This document shows positions 1-9,933 of a stretch of DNA of 64,000 nucleotides, one piece after another. The notes beneath the pieces were generated by a model. The model had not been told where the DNA came from. It was given only the letters and a program-made list of their open reading frames with translations, and ran no database searches. The stretch covers positions 293,501 through 357,500 of the forward strand of contig JBBMNZ010000063.1 in NCBI GenBank assembly GCA_037954325.1, in the 5' to 3' direction. A program made the position numbers and the translations under genes. This DNA comes from Fistularia commersonii. Lineage: Eukaryota; Chordata; Actinopteri; Syngnathiformes; Fistulariidae. Position 1 is the first letter of the stretch. Every line of letters begins with the position of its first letter.

Positions 1-352
1 TCATAATATGGGTAGATGATATAATCATAGCTGCAAGTAATGAGGAAGTAATGAAAGAGGTGAAAATCATGCTTACAGCTAGATTTAAAATGAAGGACTT
101 GGGCAAACTGATCAAAATCAACACCCAGAAAATATGTCAGTCAGAAGAGTGTGTTAAGATGTCACAAAGAAAATATGTGGAAAGGTAGCCCTACAGTATT
201 GTCCAACACAAGAGATGCCGGTAGATGTTATGACAAAGCCTGCATCGCAGTTTAAGTTGTTGAATTTTTCAAAGTTGTTGTTTGGGTCATGAGTATTTTA
301 TTTTGATGTAAATGGGCAAAGATACCAATAATATGAGAGCAAGTGGGGGCGT
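1..352 (+). pseudogene. Copia B reverse transcriptase / RNase H end, partial (left window edge)
   Basis: This is the 3' end of a Ty1/copia pol cut by the window edge. It opens at the RT active-site box, read as WVDD, and runs to residues KYVER at about 185. There a TAG stop precedes a stretch that, in another frame, reads like the last residues of a copia RNase H (QEMPVDVMTKPASQ). Most of RNase H is therefore deleted. A purine-rich tract (about 336-352) lies just before the LTR. This copy differs from all later copies at several bases (for example GATATA for GATTTA near 17-23, and GGGCAAACTG near 101), so it has diverged more than the internal copies. Confidence 0.85.
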
Positions 353-420
353 TGTCAACTGAGAAATATGCTCTCAATTATTTTCCGTGTTATTTCGAAG
401 GGCCAGTCTCAGCTTCCGGT
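353..420 (+). mobile_element. Copia B 3' LTR fragment
   Basis: A 68-bp piece starting TGTCAACTGAGAAATATGCT after a purine-rich tract. It matches the first part of the full Copia B 5' LTR at 6280-6501 and stops at the shared CTTCCGGT, where S begins. The remainder of the 3' LTR, with the polyadenylation signal, is lost in every copy in this window. Confidence 0.8.
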
Positions 421-893
421 CAACAGGACCCCGCAGACCGGCCAAGGTGCACCTTCTTCGGACACGGATCCCCGTGACGTCGGCGTGAAGCTCCGGGAGC
501 ACCAAACATGCACATATGAATAAGCGGAGGAGTCGACTCCATAAGTCCTCCACTCACGGCCTCGGTGTCACTGAATCGAGCAATCTGTTTTTTTAATGTT
601 TAAAAATCGGCTTAACATTGAGGTCGAAAAAACAGCGGTATCGTTAAAATACAGTAACAGGGTGATAACATCCATGTAAGACGTGGAGGGGGATTTATTG
701 CACTCACGGCCCCACTCGTTTATTCCTCTCATACACAGCGGCCATATCGCCTGGTGGAGCTCCAAGCGCTGTGCACAGTCGGATGCCGCCATCTAGCGGA
801 CATAAAATGTAACGAAGCGGAGGGAGAAAGCCATCCGGTGTTCCACAAGTAGCGGCGACGAACGAGTTTAGAGCCGTGGAGAAGGTTTGCTTT
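421..893. repeat. Unknown repeat 'S' (outer type)
   Basis: This stretch of about 470 bp has no gene. Its first 130 bp (GC-rich, ending near AAGCGGAGGAGTCGACTCC) is related to segments at about 3441-3541, 3822-3935 and 4811-4937. Its middle is AT-richer. Its last 110 bp runs from CCGCCATCTAGCGGACATAA to GAAGGTTTGCTT. A 74-codon minus-strand frame exists but resembles nothing I recognise. S recurs once per inner block. This outer type has CTGTTTTTTT near 584 and TTTAGAGCCGTGGAG near 867, unlike the inner type at 12532-13024. Its class (SINE, MITE or host sequence) is undetermined. Confidence 0.7.
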
Positions 894-2500
894 GGGTAGA
901 TGATTTAATTATTGCAGCAGAGTGTTGCATGGTTTTCAGGGAGGAGTTGAGAAAGGGTCTGGGTTGTCAGGGAGAGCTTCCAGATGATTGGACAACAACA
1001 GCTAGTGTTATCAGGGAGACAGGTAGAAGAGTACTTGGTGTGTCATCTGGTAGGAAAGTAGATAAGGAGACTTGGTGGTGGAATGAGGAAGTGCAGGAGT
1101 GTATACAGAGAAAATGGTTCGCGAAGAAGAAGTGGGATACTGAGAGGACTGAAGAGAACAGACAGGAGTTCAGGGAGATGCGGCGAAAGGTAAAGATAGA
1201 GGTAGCAAAGGCAAAACAAAGGGCTTATGATGACTTGTATGCTCGGTTGGATAGTAAGGAGGCTGAAAATGATCTATACAGGTTGGCGAAACAGAGAGAT
1301 AAAGATGGAAAGGATGTACAGCAGGTCCGGGTGATAAAGGACAGAGAGAGAAATGTATTGACGGATGCTAGAAGAGAGACAGGAAGATGGAAAGAGTACT
1401 TTGAAGAGCTGATGAATGTGGAAAATGAAAGAGAGGCAAGGGTAGAAGAGGTGATTATTGTAGACCACAAAGTAGCAAAAATGAGTAAAAGTGAAGTGAG
1501 GAAGGCATTGAAGAGGATGAAGAGTGGAAAAGCAGTTGGTCCTGATGATATACCTGTGGAGGTGTGGAAGTGTCTAGGAGAGGCAGCGGTAGATTTTCTG
1601 ACTAGATTATTCAACAGGATCTTAGAGAGTGAGGAGATGCCTGAAGAATGGAGACAAAGTGTGATGGTGCCTATTTTTAAGAATCAAGGGGATGTGCAGA
1701 ATTGTGGCAACTACAGAGGGATAAAGTTGATGAGCCATACAATGAAGTTATGGGAAAGAGTAGTGGAAACTAGACTGAGAGCAGAAGTCAGCATTTGTGA
1801 ACAGCAGTATGGCTTCATGCCTAGGAAGAGTACTACAGATGCAGTATTTGCGTTGAGAATGCCAATAGAAAAGTACAGAGAAGGCCAGAGGGAGCTGCAT
1901 TGCGTTTTCGTAGACCTAGAAAAAGCATATGACAGGTTGCCAAGAGAGGAGCTCTGGTATTGTATGAGGAAGTCTGGAGTGGCAGAGAAGTATGTTAGAC
2001 TGGTGCAGGACATGTATGCCAGCTGTGAGACACTGGTACGGTGTGCTGTAGGGGTAACCGAGAAGTTCAAGGTGGAGGTGGGACTCCATCAGGGATCAGC
2101 TCTGAGCCCCTTCTTGTTCGCAATGGTGATGGATAGGCTGACAGATGAGGTTAGACAGGAATCCCCATGGACCATGATGTTTGCGGATGACATTGTGATC
2201 TGTAGTGAGAGCAGACAACAGGTAGAGGAAAATCTAGAGAGGTGGAGGTATGCTCTGGAAAGGAGAGGAATGAAAGTTAGTCGCAGCAAGACAGAATATA
2301 TGTGTGAGAACAAGAGGAACTCGGGTGGAGCGGTGAGGCTACAGGGAGTGGAGATCAAGAAGCTGGAGGATTTCAGGTACTTAGGGTCAACAGTCCAGAG
2401 CAACGGAGAGTGCGTAAAAGAGGTGAAGAGACGGGTATGGACAACAAAATGTACAGTTGCACAACAATCTACGGAGACAATCAGGGGGCCATCGCACTGA
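887..2500 (+). pseudogene. RTE-clade LINE reverse transcriptase fragment (unit 1)
   Basis: A 537-codon open frame with no real ATG start; it opens at a TTG. Residues 2-11 (WVDDLIIAA) come from Copia A RT, and the RTE sequence follows from about residue 12. Residues 60-200 are the linker between endonuclease and RT. The RT domain starts near 205. SGKAVGPDDIPVEVW is at 213-227, NYRGIKL at 275-281, motif A FVDLEKAYD at 341-349, GLHQGSALSP at 399-408 and the catalytic FADD box at 432-435. RTE identity fades after KEVKRRV (517). The last 20 residues are Copia A read out of frame. The AP endonuclease domain and the C-terminus are missing, so it cannot transpose. The family is named from RT motifs recognised by eye. 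Confidence 0.92.
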
Positions 2501-2739
2501 GTAAGAATCCTGTAAACAGACAAAGGTCAAAACACATTGATGTAAAATATCATTTCATTCGTGAAGCACTCAGTGAGGGTTAAATAAATCTTATCTATTG
2601 TCCATCAGAGGACATGTTGGCAGACATCTCGACAAAACTCATGACAAAGGTAAAAATAGAACAATTCAAAAAGTGGTTCTTTGGAAATTCAAATGTCCAA
2701 AGATTTTTTTTGGATGTTGAGATCAAGAGGGGGTGTTGA
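2440..2739 (+). pseudogene. Copia A RNase H C-terminal fragment
   Basis: Starting at 2449 this frame reads YGDNQGAIALSKNP, RSKHIDVKYHFIRE and, further on, CPSEDMLADISTKLM, the standard end of Ty1/copia RNase H. An in-frame TAA at 2581-2583 breaks it. The natural stop (TGA 2737-2739) falls just inside the LTR, as is common in copia. The purine tract TCAAGAGGGGG (2723-2733) is the polypurine tract. The rest of Copia A pol is replaced upstream by the RTE fragment; only a few RT residues around WVDD remain at about 891-920. Confidence 0.88.
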
Positions 2740-3055
2740 GATAGGTGATCTCATTAGTTTTATTTGAGTTTACATTCTAGTATACATATGTTGTATTTGT
2801 ATCTACTCTCAGGAAATGCATGGCACTTTATGACAAGGTTTGGGACTTGTTTTAGTTTTTTGCGACTGTTCAGCTAACTTGACGTTAACTTCTACGTCAG
2901 TGTTTTTTTTTTTGGTATAGCGGTGCTGGCGGGAATTTTTCCCTCACTCTGTACTGTACATGTCCCATGGCTAACCGATGTTGATTCCCGGAGCTGTGAA
3001 GAAGAAAATAAAAGACGATTCAAACAAGGCAAACTTGTGAATTCCTTCCGAAACA
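2734..3055 (+). mobile_element. Copia A 3' LTR (right end uncertain)
   Basis: It begins TGTTGAGATAGGTGATCTC directly after the polypurine tract. AATAAA near 3007 is a likely polyadenylation signal. I place the right end at CCGAAACA (3055), but no second LTR is present to confirm it. The 64-codon frame at 2923-3117 crosses this boundary and has no recognisable product. Confidence 0.55.
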
Positions 3056-3090
3056 TGGAAAACGAAGAAGCTGCGAACTTAAACGCAACA

Positions 3091-3612
3091 GTTTGGTTGT
3101 GGATGCGTTTCGGCTAATGCTATTAGCACAGCTATGATGAGTTAAGGTGTGTTTGTGTGTGTGTGTGTGTGTGTCTGTGTGTGTGTCTGTGTGTGTGTGT
3201 GTGCGTGTGTGTGAGTGTGAATTTGTTTAGGTGGGGGGGGGTCGCGGACAGGGAGTACCGGGGCCTCGAACGATGAGCTGAGGAGCGGAGGAGGGCAGAA
3301 GCCCGGCCCGTGATTCGCTTATGTCCAGCGGTTCGGGAATTCCAGGGCCCAAAGCGGAGGAGCGATGGAGCTGAGAAGCGGAGGAGCGGAGGTAATGTTT
3401 CTCCTCTCAGAGGCGGGGAAGTTTGGGGGCAGAAGAACCCCTTAGACTGGCTAATGTGAGCATACTCCGGACAAAGATCCCCCGGACGTATGATTGGAGC
3501 TCTCGGACCATTGGGCACACACATGTGAATGAGTGGATGAGCTAATGTTTGTTTGGTTGTGGATGCGTTTCGGCTAATGCTATTAGCACAGCTATGATGA
3601 GTTAAGGTGTGT

Positions 3613-3649
<37 letters not shown>

Positions 3650-3991
3650 TGTGTGTGTGTGAGTGTGTTTGTGTGTGTATGTGTGAGAGTTTGTTTAGGT
3701 GGGGGGGGGGGAGTACCAGGGCCCATAGAGGAGGAGCGGTGGAGCTGAAAAGCGGAGGAGCGGAGGAGCGGAGGTAATTTTTCTCCTCTCAGAGGCGGGG
3801 AAGCTGTGGGGGCAGAAGAACCCCTTAGACCGGCCAATGTGAGCCTTCTCCGGACATAGATCACCCGGACGTATGACTGGAGCTCCCATACCTCTAGGCA
3901 CACACATATGTGAATGAGTGGATGAGCTAATGTTTGTTTGGTAGTGGATACGTTTTGGCCAATGCTATTAGCACAGCTATGATGAGTTCAG

Positions 3992-4022
<31 letters not shown>

Positions 4023-4039
4023 TGCGTGTTTGTGTGCGT

Positions 4040-4082
<43 letters not shown>

Positions 4083-4234
4083 TGTGCGTGTGTTTATCTG
4101 TGTGTGAGAGTTTGTTTTGGTGGTGGTGGGGGTGGTGGGGGGGGGGGGGTCCCGCGGACAGGGAGTACCAGGGCCTGGAGCGGATGAGGTGAGGAGCGGA
4201 GGAGGGCAGAAGCCCGGACCGTGATTCGCTTATG
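3091..4234. repeat. GT-rich minisatellite, three monomers (unit 1)
   Basis: Three monomers start at about 3091, 3551 and 3936. Each begins with a GTTTGGTTGTGGATGCG-like segment, then GCTAATGCTATTAGCACAGC, a (TG)n tract of 60-130 bp, a G-run, GGAGC-rich sequence and a segment related to the first part of S. Open frames in this region (poly-Cys/Val on plus, poly-His/Thr on minus) are translations of the TG tract and not genes. Confidence 0.85.
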
Positions 4235-4634
4235 TCCCAAAAATAAACAACAACAAACAATATATGTTTGTTTTGTATATGTTTATATATAAACAACAAA
4301 AAATATACAGTTTGATATCTGAGATTCCTTGTGAGTCGCCAACTTAATTACATGTTGTACTCCCCTTGCAATCATTTTTTCGTTTTAATTTTTTATTAGT
4401 CTATCTATTGATTTAATTATTTCATTTTAATTTCTTTTTTTGTCTAGCATTGTAAATTTCTCACAAACCGTTAACACTATTAACTTCTGATTACATACAG
4501 AATGAATGTCCTTATGTCCTTTGGTTCCTCATGCCTGGTTGTTTCATTGACATTCAGTTCTACCTTGCCATGTTTATTTGTACATTTGTATAGTTGTGTG
4601 TACTATTTATGTTCAATTAAAAAAAAAAAAAAAA
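4235..4634 (+). mobile_element. AT-rich LINE-like 3' end with poly(A)
   Basis: About 400 bp of AT-rich sequence with no open frame, ending in TTCAATT plus an A-run of about 17. This is how poly(A)-tailed LINE 3' UTRs end. It may be the 3' end of the L1/Tx1 element whose coding fragment lies at 5203-6279, but no coding sequence links them. The call rests on composition and the A-run only. Confidence 0.45.
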
Positions 4635-5088
4635 GAATGAGAGGCTGAGAAAATCTCCATGTCTCTCTCTCCGCCCCCTTAATGCCCCCCCCCTTCCTCA
4701 CGGCGGCCGACGCAACGCGTTTCTTGCCGTTGTTGTGGAAGTAGGGAAAAGGATTCCCCGCGTCGGTGCGAGCGATGCGTTTCAAGGCGTATTGCATGTG
4801 TGTATGGAGGGGGGGGGTCTACAGGACACCGCAGACCGGCAATGGTGCACCTTCTCCGGACATCGATCACCGAAACGTCGGCGTGGAGCCCCCGGAGCAG
4901 CCGGCGTGTACATGTGAATGAATGGAGGAGCTAATGTGTGTGTGGGGTGGTGGTGGTGGTGGTGGTGGTGGTGTGTGTGGGGGGGGGCGTTTCGGCTAAT
5001 GCTATCAGCACAACTATGATTATTCCCAGAACGTTGAGAACGAGCTCCCGGAACTCCAGGCATCGTATATAAAAGAGTGGAATTAAGG
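4635..5088. repeat. GC-rich spacer with S-like segment and (TGG)n
   Basis: No gene. It holds a GC-rich stretch, an S-related segment at about 4811-4937, (TGG)n at about 4937-4973, a G-run, and a diverged GCTAATGCTATCAGCAC motif like the minisatellite monomers. A strong TATA-like sequence, TATATAAAAG, lies at about 5067-5076. Confidence 0.65.
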
Positions 5089-6279
<1,191 letters not shown>

Positions 6280-6501
6280 TGTTATCTGAGAAATATGCTC
6301 TCAGTTATTTCCCTTTTATTTTGAATGGCCAGTCCCAGCTTCCGGTCTGTCCGTAGTGTTTTTATTTGCTTGAAAATAAACTCAACTTCTTCCAGTTCTG
6401 TAAAACAAGAGGCGTGTCACACATATTATTCCTCCGTAAAAGACCCAGTCGGTATTGAGGGGTAGCACGCAGATCTACTGCACAGATAACCTCTGATAAC
6501 A
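6280..6501 (+). mobile_element. Copia B 5' LTR (unit 1)
   Basis: A 222-bp LTR starting TGTTATCTGAG and ending CTCTGATAACA, with matching inverted ends TGTTATC/GATAACA. AATAAA lies near 6375. Its first 68 bp match the 3' LTR remnants found later in the unit. It sits inside the L1/Tx1 fragment. It is the only full-length copia LTR in each unit. Confidence 0.88.
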
Positions 6502-6515
6502 GGTTATGGGCCCAG
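6502..6515 (+). promoter_or_regulatory. Copia B primer-binding site (half-tRNA initiator Met type)
   Basis: GGTTATGGGCCCAG follows the LTR end directly. It is complementary to the anticodon-arm sequence CTGGGCCCATAACC of eukaryotic initiator tRNA-Met. This is the site Drosophila copia uses with a cleaved half-tRNA; most retroelements use the tRNA 3' end instead. Confidence 0.85.
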
Positions 6516-6610
6516 GAAACCCCCAAAGACGGCTGAAGACAGTTTGGAGCCGCTGAGAAGAGCGACGATACTGCAAACTCATCACTGGCCATGGAAAACA
6601 AGCAAGCCAG
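6516..6610 (+). pseudogene. Copia B leader and first codons of gag
   Basis: A short untranslated leader, then ATG at 6591 in good context (GGCCATGG) reading MENKQAR. Coding sequence is interrupted about 7 codons later by the Rex1-like LINE. Copia gag resumes near 9400. The start is inferred from position after the primer-binding site and the Kozak context. Confidence 0.6.
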
Positions 6611-7380
6611 ATGATGGAAGGAGACTTGCAGGAGGCAAACAAACTAAACCTGTTTTTTAACAGATTTGATGAAGGTGCCTCCGCCCACCCTCCCCCCAGC
6701 TCCTCTCAGGACTTTCCTTCCCCCGTGCCCTCACCCCTCACTTTAAGGAGCTTTCCCCCTCCCCCACGCACCTCTTCTGCTTCCCTGGACGATGTCTCGT
6801 TTACACCTCAGCCGTCCTGCCCCCCACTGGGACTCTCTCCACCCCCTCCTGTTGCCTTCACCGCTGAGGAGGTGGGAAGAGGGTTCAGCCGCCTTCGTCC
6901 CAGGAAAGCTGCTGGCCCTGACGGCCTCAGCCCCAGAGTGCTGAAAGGATGTGCCTCTCAGCTGTGTGGGATCTTCTCACATCTCTTCAACCTGAGCCTG
7001 ACCCAGATGGTTGTCCCCGACCGGTGGAAAACCTCATGCCTGGTTCCAGCGCCCGAGGTGAAGCATCCCAGCAGACACAGCGACTACAGACCGGTGGCCC
7101 TGACATCACACGTCATGAAGTCGCTGGAGAGGCTCGTCCTGAGGCACCTTGGCACAGTCGTCGGACCTTCGCTGGACCCCCTGCGGTTCGCATACCACCC
7201 ACGGATAGGAGTGGAAGACGCCATCATCTTCCTGCTGCACAGAATCTACACACACCTGGAGGAGGCAGGAAGCACTGTGAGAGTCATGTTCTTTGACTTC
7301 TCCAGTGCTTTTAACACCATTCGACCTGCCCTGCTGAACAGGAAGCTTCTGGACATGCAGGTAGATGCTCCACTTGCGGC
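6611..7380 (+). pseudogene. Rex1/CR1-like LINE reverse transcriptase N-terminal fragment (unit 1)
   Basis: A frame of about 257 codons. Residues 10-20 (NKLNLFFNRFD) precede a Pro/Ser-rich linker (25-80). RT sequence starts near 90: PRKAAGPDGLSPRVLK (97-112), DRWKTSCLVPAPE (137-149), DYRPVALTSHVMK (158-170), FAYHPRIGVEDAI (193-205), and motif A FFDFSSAFNT (227-236). It is cut after VDAPLAA by the retroviral LTR, so the YADD box and everything after are missing. The motif style is that of fish Rex1 in the CR1/Jockey group; the exact clade is my reading by eye. Confidence 0.82.
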
Positions 7381-7870
7381 TATTAGAGAGTAATTCTAAT
7401 TCATGCTGGTCTAAGGTAAAACCTGTAAAGAGGAGACTGAGGTTATCATAAGAAATAACACAGACAAGCGACTATTCTTTTGTGCTCTGCAGAGGGGGAG
7501 ACTCAGCGCGCTCTTTGGAGCCAAGATCCAGAGAATCCCCCCGAGTTCCTCCTTGCTCGGCTTGTTATTGTGTGAAAGTGTTTATTTACATAACAACATT
7601 CATTGTATAGTATAGTTCATGCATATGTGAAGTTGTCCAGGATGATATACAGGGGTGGTCAGGTTTCTCTCCAGAAGTGTTTATCCTCGTTTAGATTTAC
7701 GTTTACGGGGGGGTAGGTTCTTATCTAAAGATGTTTACGACCATTGGAATATCTTGGAGGGCCCAACTCTTGTTAGAGGACAAAGGTCTTTTGTGCTCTA
7801 GCATGTCTGGCTAACTTCATGTGAGTAGTCGAAATAACATAGTTATAGAAATAGAGAGTAAACTCTAACA
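7381..7870 (-). mobile_element. Endogenous retrovirus 3' LTR (unit 1)
   Basis: Read on the minus strand, the LTR starts TGTTAGAGTTTAC (plus-strand end 7870) right after the polypurine tract ACAGGAGAGAAT (about 7871-7882). AATAAA is complementary to 7581-7586. Its far end is CTCTAATA here, but CTCCAACA in unit 3, which gives the expected TG...CA termini. It abuts the Rex1-like fragment directly, so the provirus inserted into that LINE. About 86 bp separate it from the env stop. Confidence 0.82.
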
Positions 7871-7956
7871 ATTCTCTCCTGTTTATGAGACTCCGAACAA
7901 TGTTAAACTCTTCAGCATCATCATGCCATGTTGGTACATAGTTTACAGATAACACT

Positions 7957-8886
7957 TCATACAACATCATGGTCGTCGTCCTCCACAGTCAAATTGTTAT
8001 CATTTTCTTTTTCTGAATCACTTATAGGCAGTTGCTCATGTATCTGTCCAGTGTAGTGAGTCCTTGGTTGGGTCTGCACTGCTACTATTGCCATCTGGAC
8101 AAAGGCTGCGGAAGCCATTTTAGCAATCATGCTTCTCAAACAAGGAATAACGCACATAGTAAATAAACAAAACAAAATAAGAATCACAATCACAGGTGTA
8201 AGGCACTTTAAAAGTATTTGCCACCAAGTTCCGTTGATGATCCATCCAAGAGGGTCAAACTGTAAAAACGACATTAAAGTATCACTGTCCTCTTTACCCT
8301 CTAGTTGGTTCTTTAATGTCGTCAATTTGTCATGAATTACTGTGAAATTGTCTCGCGTGTCTGGGATATATGTGCAACATTGTTGTCCTATTATCGCACA
8401 TACACCACCTTCCTTGGCTAAGACAATATCTAAAGCCACACGATTTTGTAAAAGCATTTCTTTCATAGCCATAGTCTCTGGATTGTTTTGTATCAGTCCA
8501 TTCAATTCTAGAACCCTTGACGTTAGGTTCTGTAATGTCGCCCAGACCTCATTCATTCGATGTCCCGAGTAGGCTACACCATAGTTAGGGAACATTGTCA
8601 TAAATATTCCTCTAGAGTCACTTATCAAGGCTCTTCGACTACGTTCATGTCCCATAGGCCTAATGAGTTGTACGCTATGAGTCATGTTATGCTCTGGTAT
8701 AAAAGTCATAGCACTTCCTAATCGGGCCAAATAGCATGTGCCACACCAATGTTCAGGCAGATACAGAAATGCTCGTTTGCCACAAATCCATACATGTGTT
8801 TTTGGGCATGTATGGATAACCGTATTTGTGTGGGAATGCAAAAATCCTCCATGGTGGTATACCAGATTTGGTGAGGTTTGTTTCAA
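7957..8886 (-). pseudogene. Retroviral env, end of SU plus complete transmembrane subunit (unit 1)
   Basis: A 309-codon open frame of a gammaretrovirus-like envelope relic. The SU end holds paired cysteines. A furin-type site RSRR is at 82-85 (8632-8643). It is followed by a short hydrophobic fusion-peptide-like stretch, then a heptad-like region 112-150. The stretch at 146-162 resembles the so-called immunosuppressive segment. CX6CC (C163, C170, C171) is the disulfide motif of covalently linked SU-TM envelopes. A membrane anchor lies at about 224-250 and an acidic tail ends the frame. The first codons are only the first Met in this frame. SU continues upstream in another frame (8753-9400), so the gene is broken by an indel near 8885. 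No gag or pol of this virus remains. Confidence 0.88.
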
Positions 8887-9400
8887 TGCCCAATAATGGC
8901 TTGAGGGCTGTCAGATTCATGGCACACACGCCCATTCCCCACTTTCCAACCTCACATATACTATTATTATAGTAGTCATAGGTTTTCCTAACCGGTCTAT
9001 CCGTTTCCATATCTAGCACAGTGTCACACTGTAGTTGGCCTAGATAATGCTCTTTCTTACCACACTGTCGTTTCATACAAAATGGTGGTGTCTTTTGTAT
9101 TGTCATTAGAGTGAATCCCTCAATGACAGTTTTATTGGTTACCATAGAATAATTAGCTGGTAATCGCCATTTGGATGGATCGTAAGGCAGAAAAGGAAGG
9201 ACTGAGGTATTTGTTATATTCTGAAAAATTCCAAATCTCTGACTCAATCCTTGGGAATATACCCATATTATAGACAAGGTCTCACTTTGGTTAATTGGAT
9301 GAGGTTGTATAGTCGGGTTATGAGACATTGATATTGGCATTACCGTACAAACATAACAATCAGTTTGGTCTCCTGCCATTACATTTACCAATCGCCACCA
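8753..9400 (-). pseudogene. Retroviral env SU portion, truncated and frameshifted (unit 1)
   Basis: A 212-codon frame carrying the SU CxxC motif (CYVC, residues 12-15), which in gamma-type envelopes pairs with the TM CX6CC. It has many N-x-S/T sequons and several cysteines. No signal peptide is present: the sequence starts just before CxxC, where it meets Copia B gag near 9400. Homology passes out of this frame near 8885, where the TM frame takes over; the codons after that are out of frame. Unit 1 keeps one extra A near 9228, which leaves this frame open further than in units 2 to 4. Confidence 0.82.
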
Positions 9401-9933
9401 GAGACTGTCTCGGTGTGGAAGATGAGAAGCAGTATGAACTCTGGGAGACTAAATGCTTGACCTGCATGCGGCTACAGGGGCTCAAAGACACAATTCTGAG
9501 TGAAACTCCAGAATTTGATGACGATGACGAGGAGGCGAAGGACAAGGAGCAGAATGAAATGGCCCATGCCGAACGAATCCAGTTTTTAGATGACAAAAGT
9601 CTAGGCCTGGTCATGCGCGAAGCTGCAGATGATGGGAGAAAGGCACTGAAGATGCTACGAGAGTATTACGCAGGTAAAGGGAAGCCTGGCATTATAAACC
9701 TGTATACTGACCTGACAAAACTGCAGAGAGGAAGCAATGAAAGCGTAACAGACTTTGTGATTAGGGCAGAGACTATAATCACGGTGCTAAGAAATGCAGA
9801 GGAAGTCATGAGTGATGATCTTCTCATAGCTATGGTGCTAAAGGGACTTCCAGAATCGTTCAAACCATTTGCAGTTCATGTGACTCAAAGTGAAGAAAAG
9901 CTCAAATTTGCTGACTTCCGTGTTTTTCAGTGA
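9400..9933 (+). pseudogene. Copia B gag, internal part (unit 1)
   Basis: The reading is typical of copia Gag (UBN2-like capsid region): YELWETKCLTCMRLQGLKD, an acidic stretch FDDDDEEAKDKE, then LYTDLTKLQRGSNESVTDF and ESFKPFAVHVTQSEEKLKFADF. It ends at a TGA (9931-9933). The zinc-knuckle and the protease DSGA active site that should follow are absent, so a deletion joins gag to post-catalytic protease sequence. Upstream codons belong to the env junction. The N-terminus lies 2.8 kb upstream at 6591. Confidence 0.85.

Noticed and set aside
568..792. 74- and 123-codon minus-strand frames in S starting MAASDCAQRL
   Set aside because: Seen in every S copy but only because S is repeated. Length differs between S types through single indels, and no family is recognisable.
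1225..2523. Minus-strand frames of 119-144 codons opposite the RTE fragment
   Set aside because: Shadows of the RTE reading frame with no domain of their own.
3091..4234. CRISPR-like spaced repeats
   Set aside because: Monomers are about 400 bp, adjoining and microsatellite-rich; there are no short repeats with unique spacers and no cas genes.
6362..6601. 79-codon minus-strand frame across the Copia B LTR and leader
   Set aside because: Lies opposite LTR and primer-binding site; no motif.
7773..7970. 65-codon minus-strand frame after env
   Set aside because: Spans the env tail, polypurine tract and LTR start; it is viral non-coding sequence.
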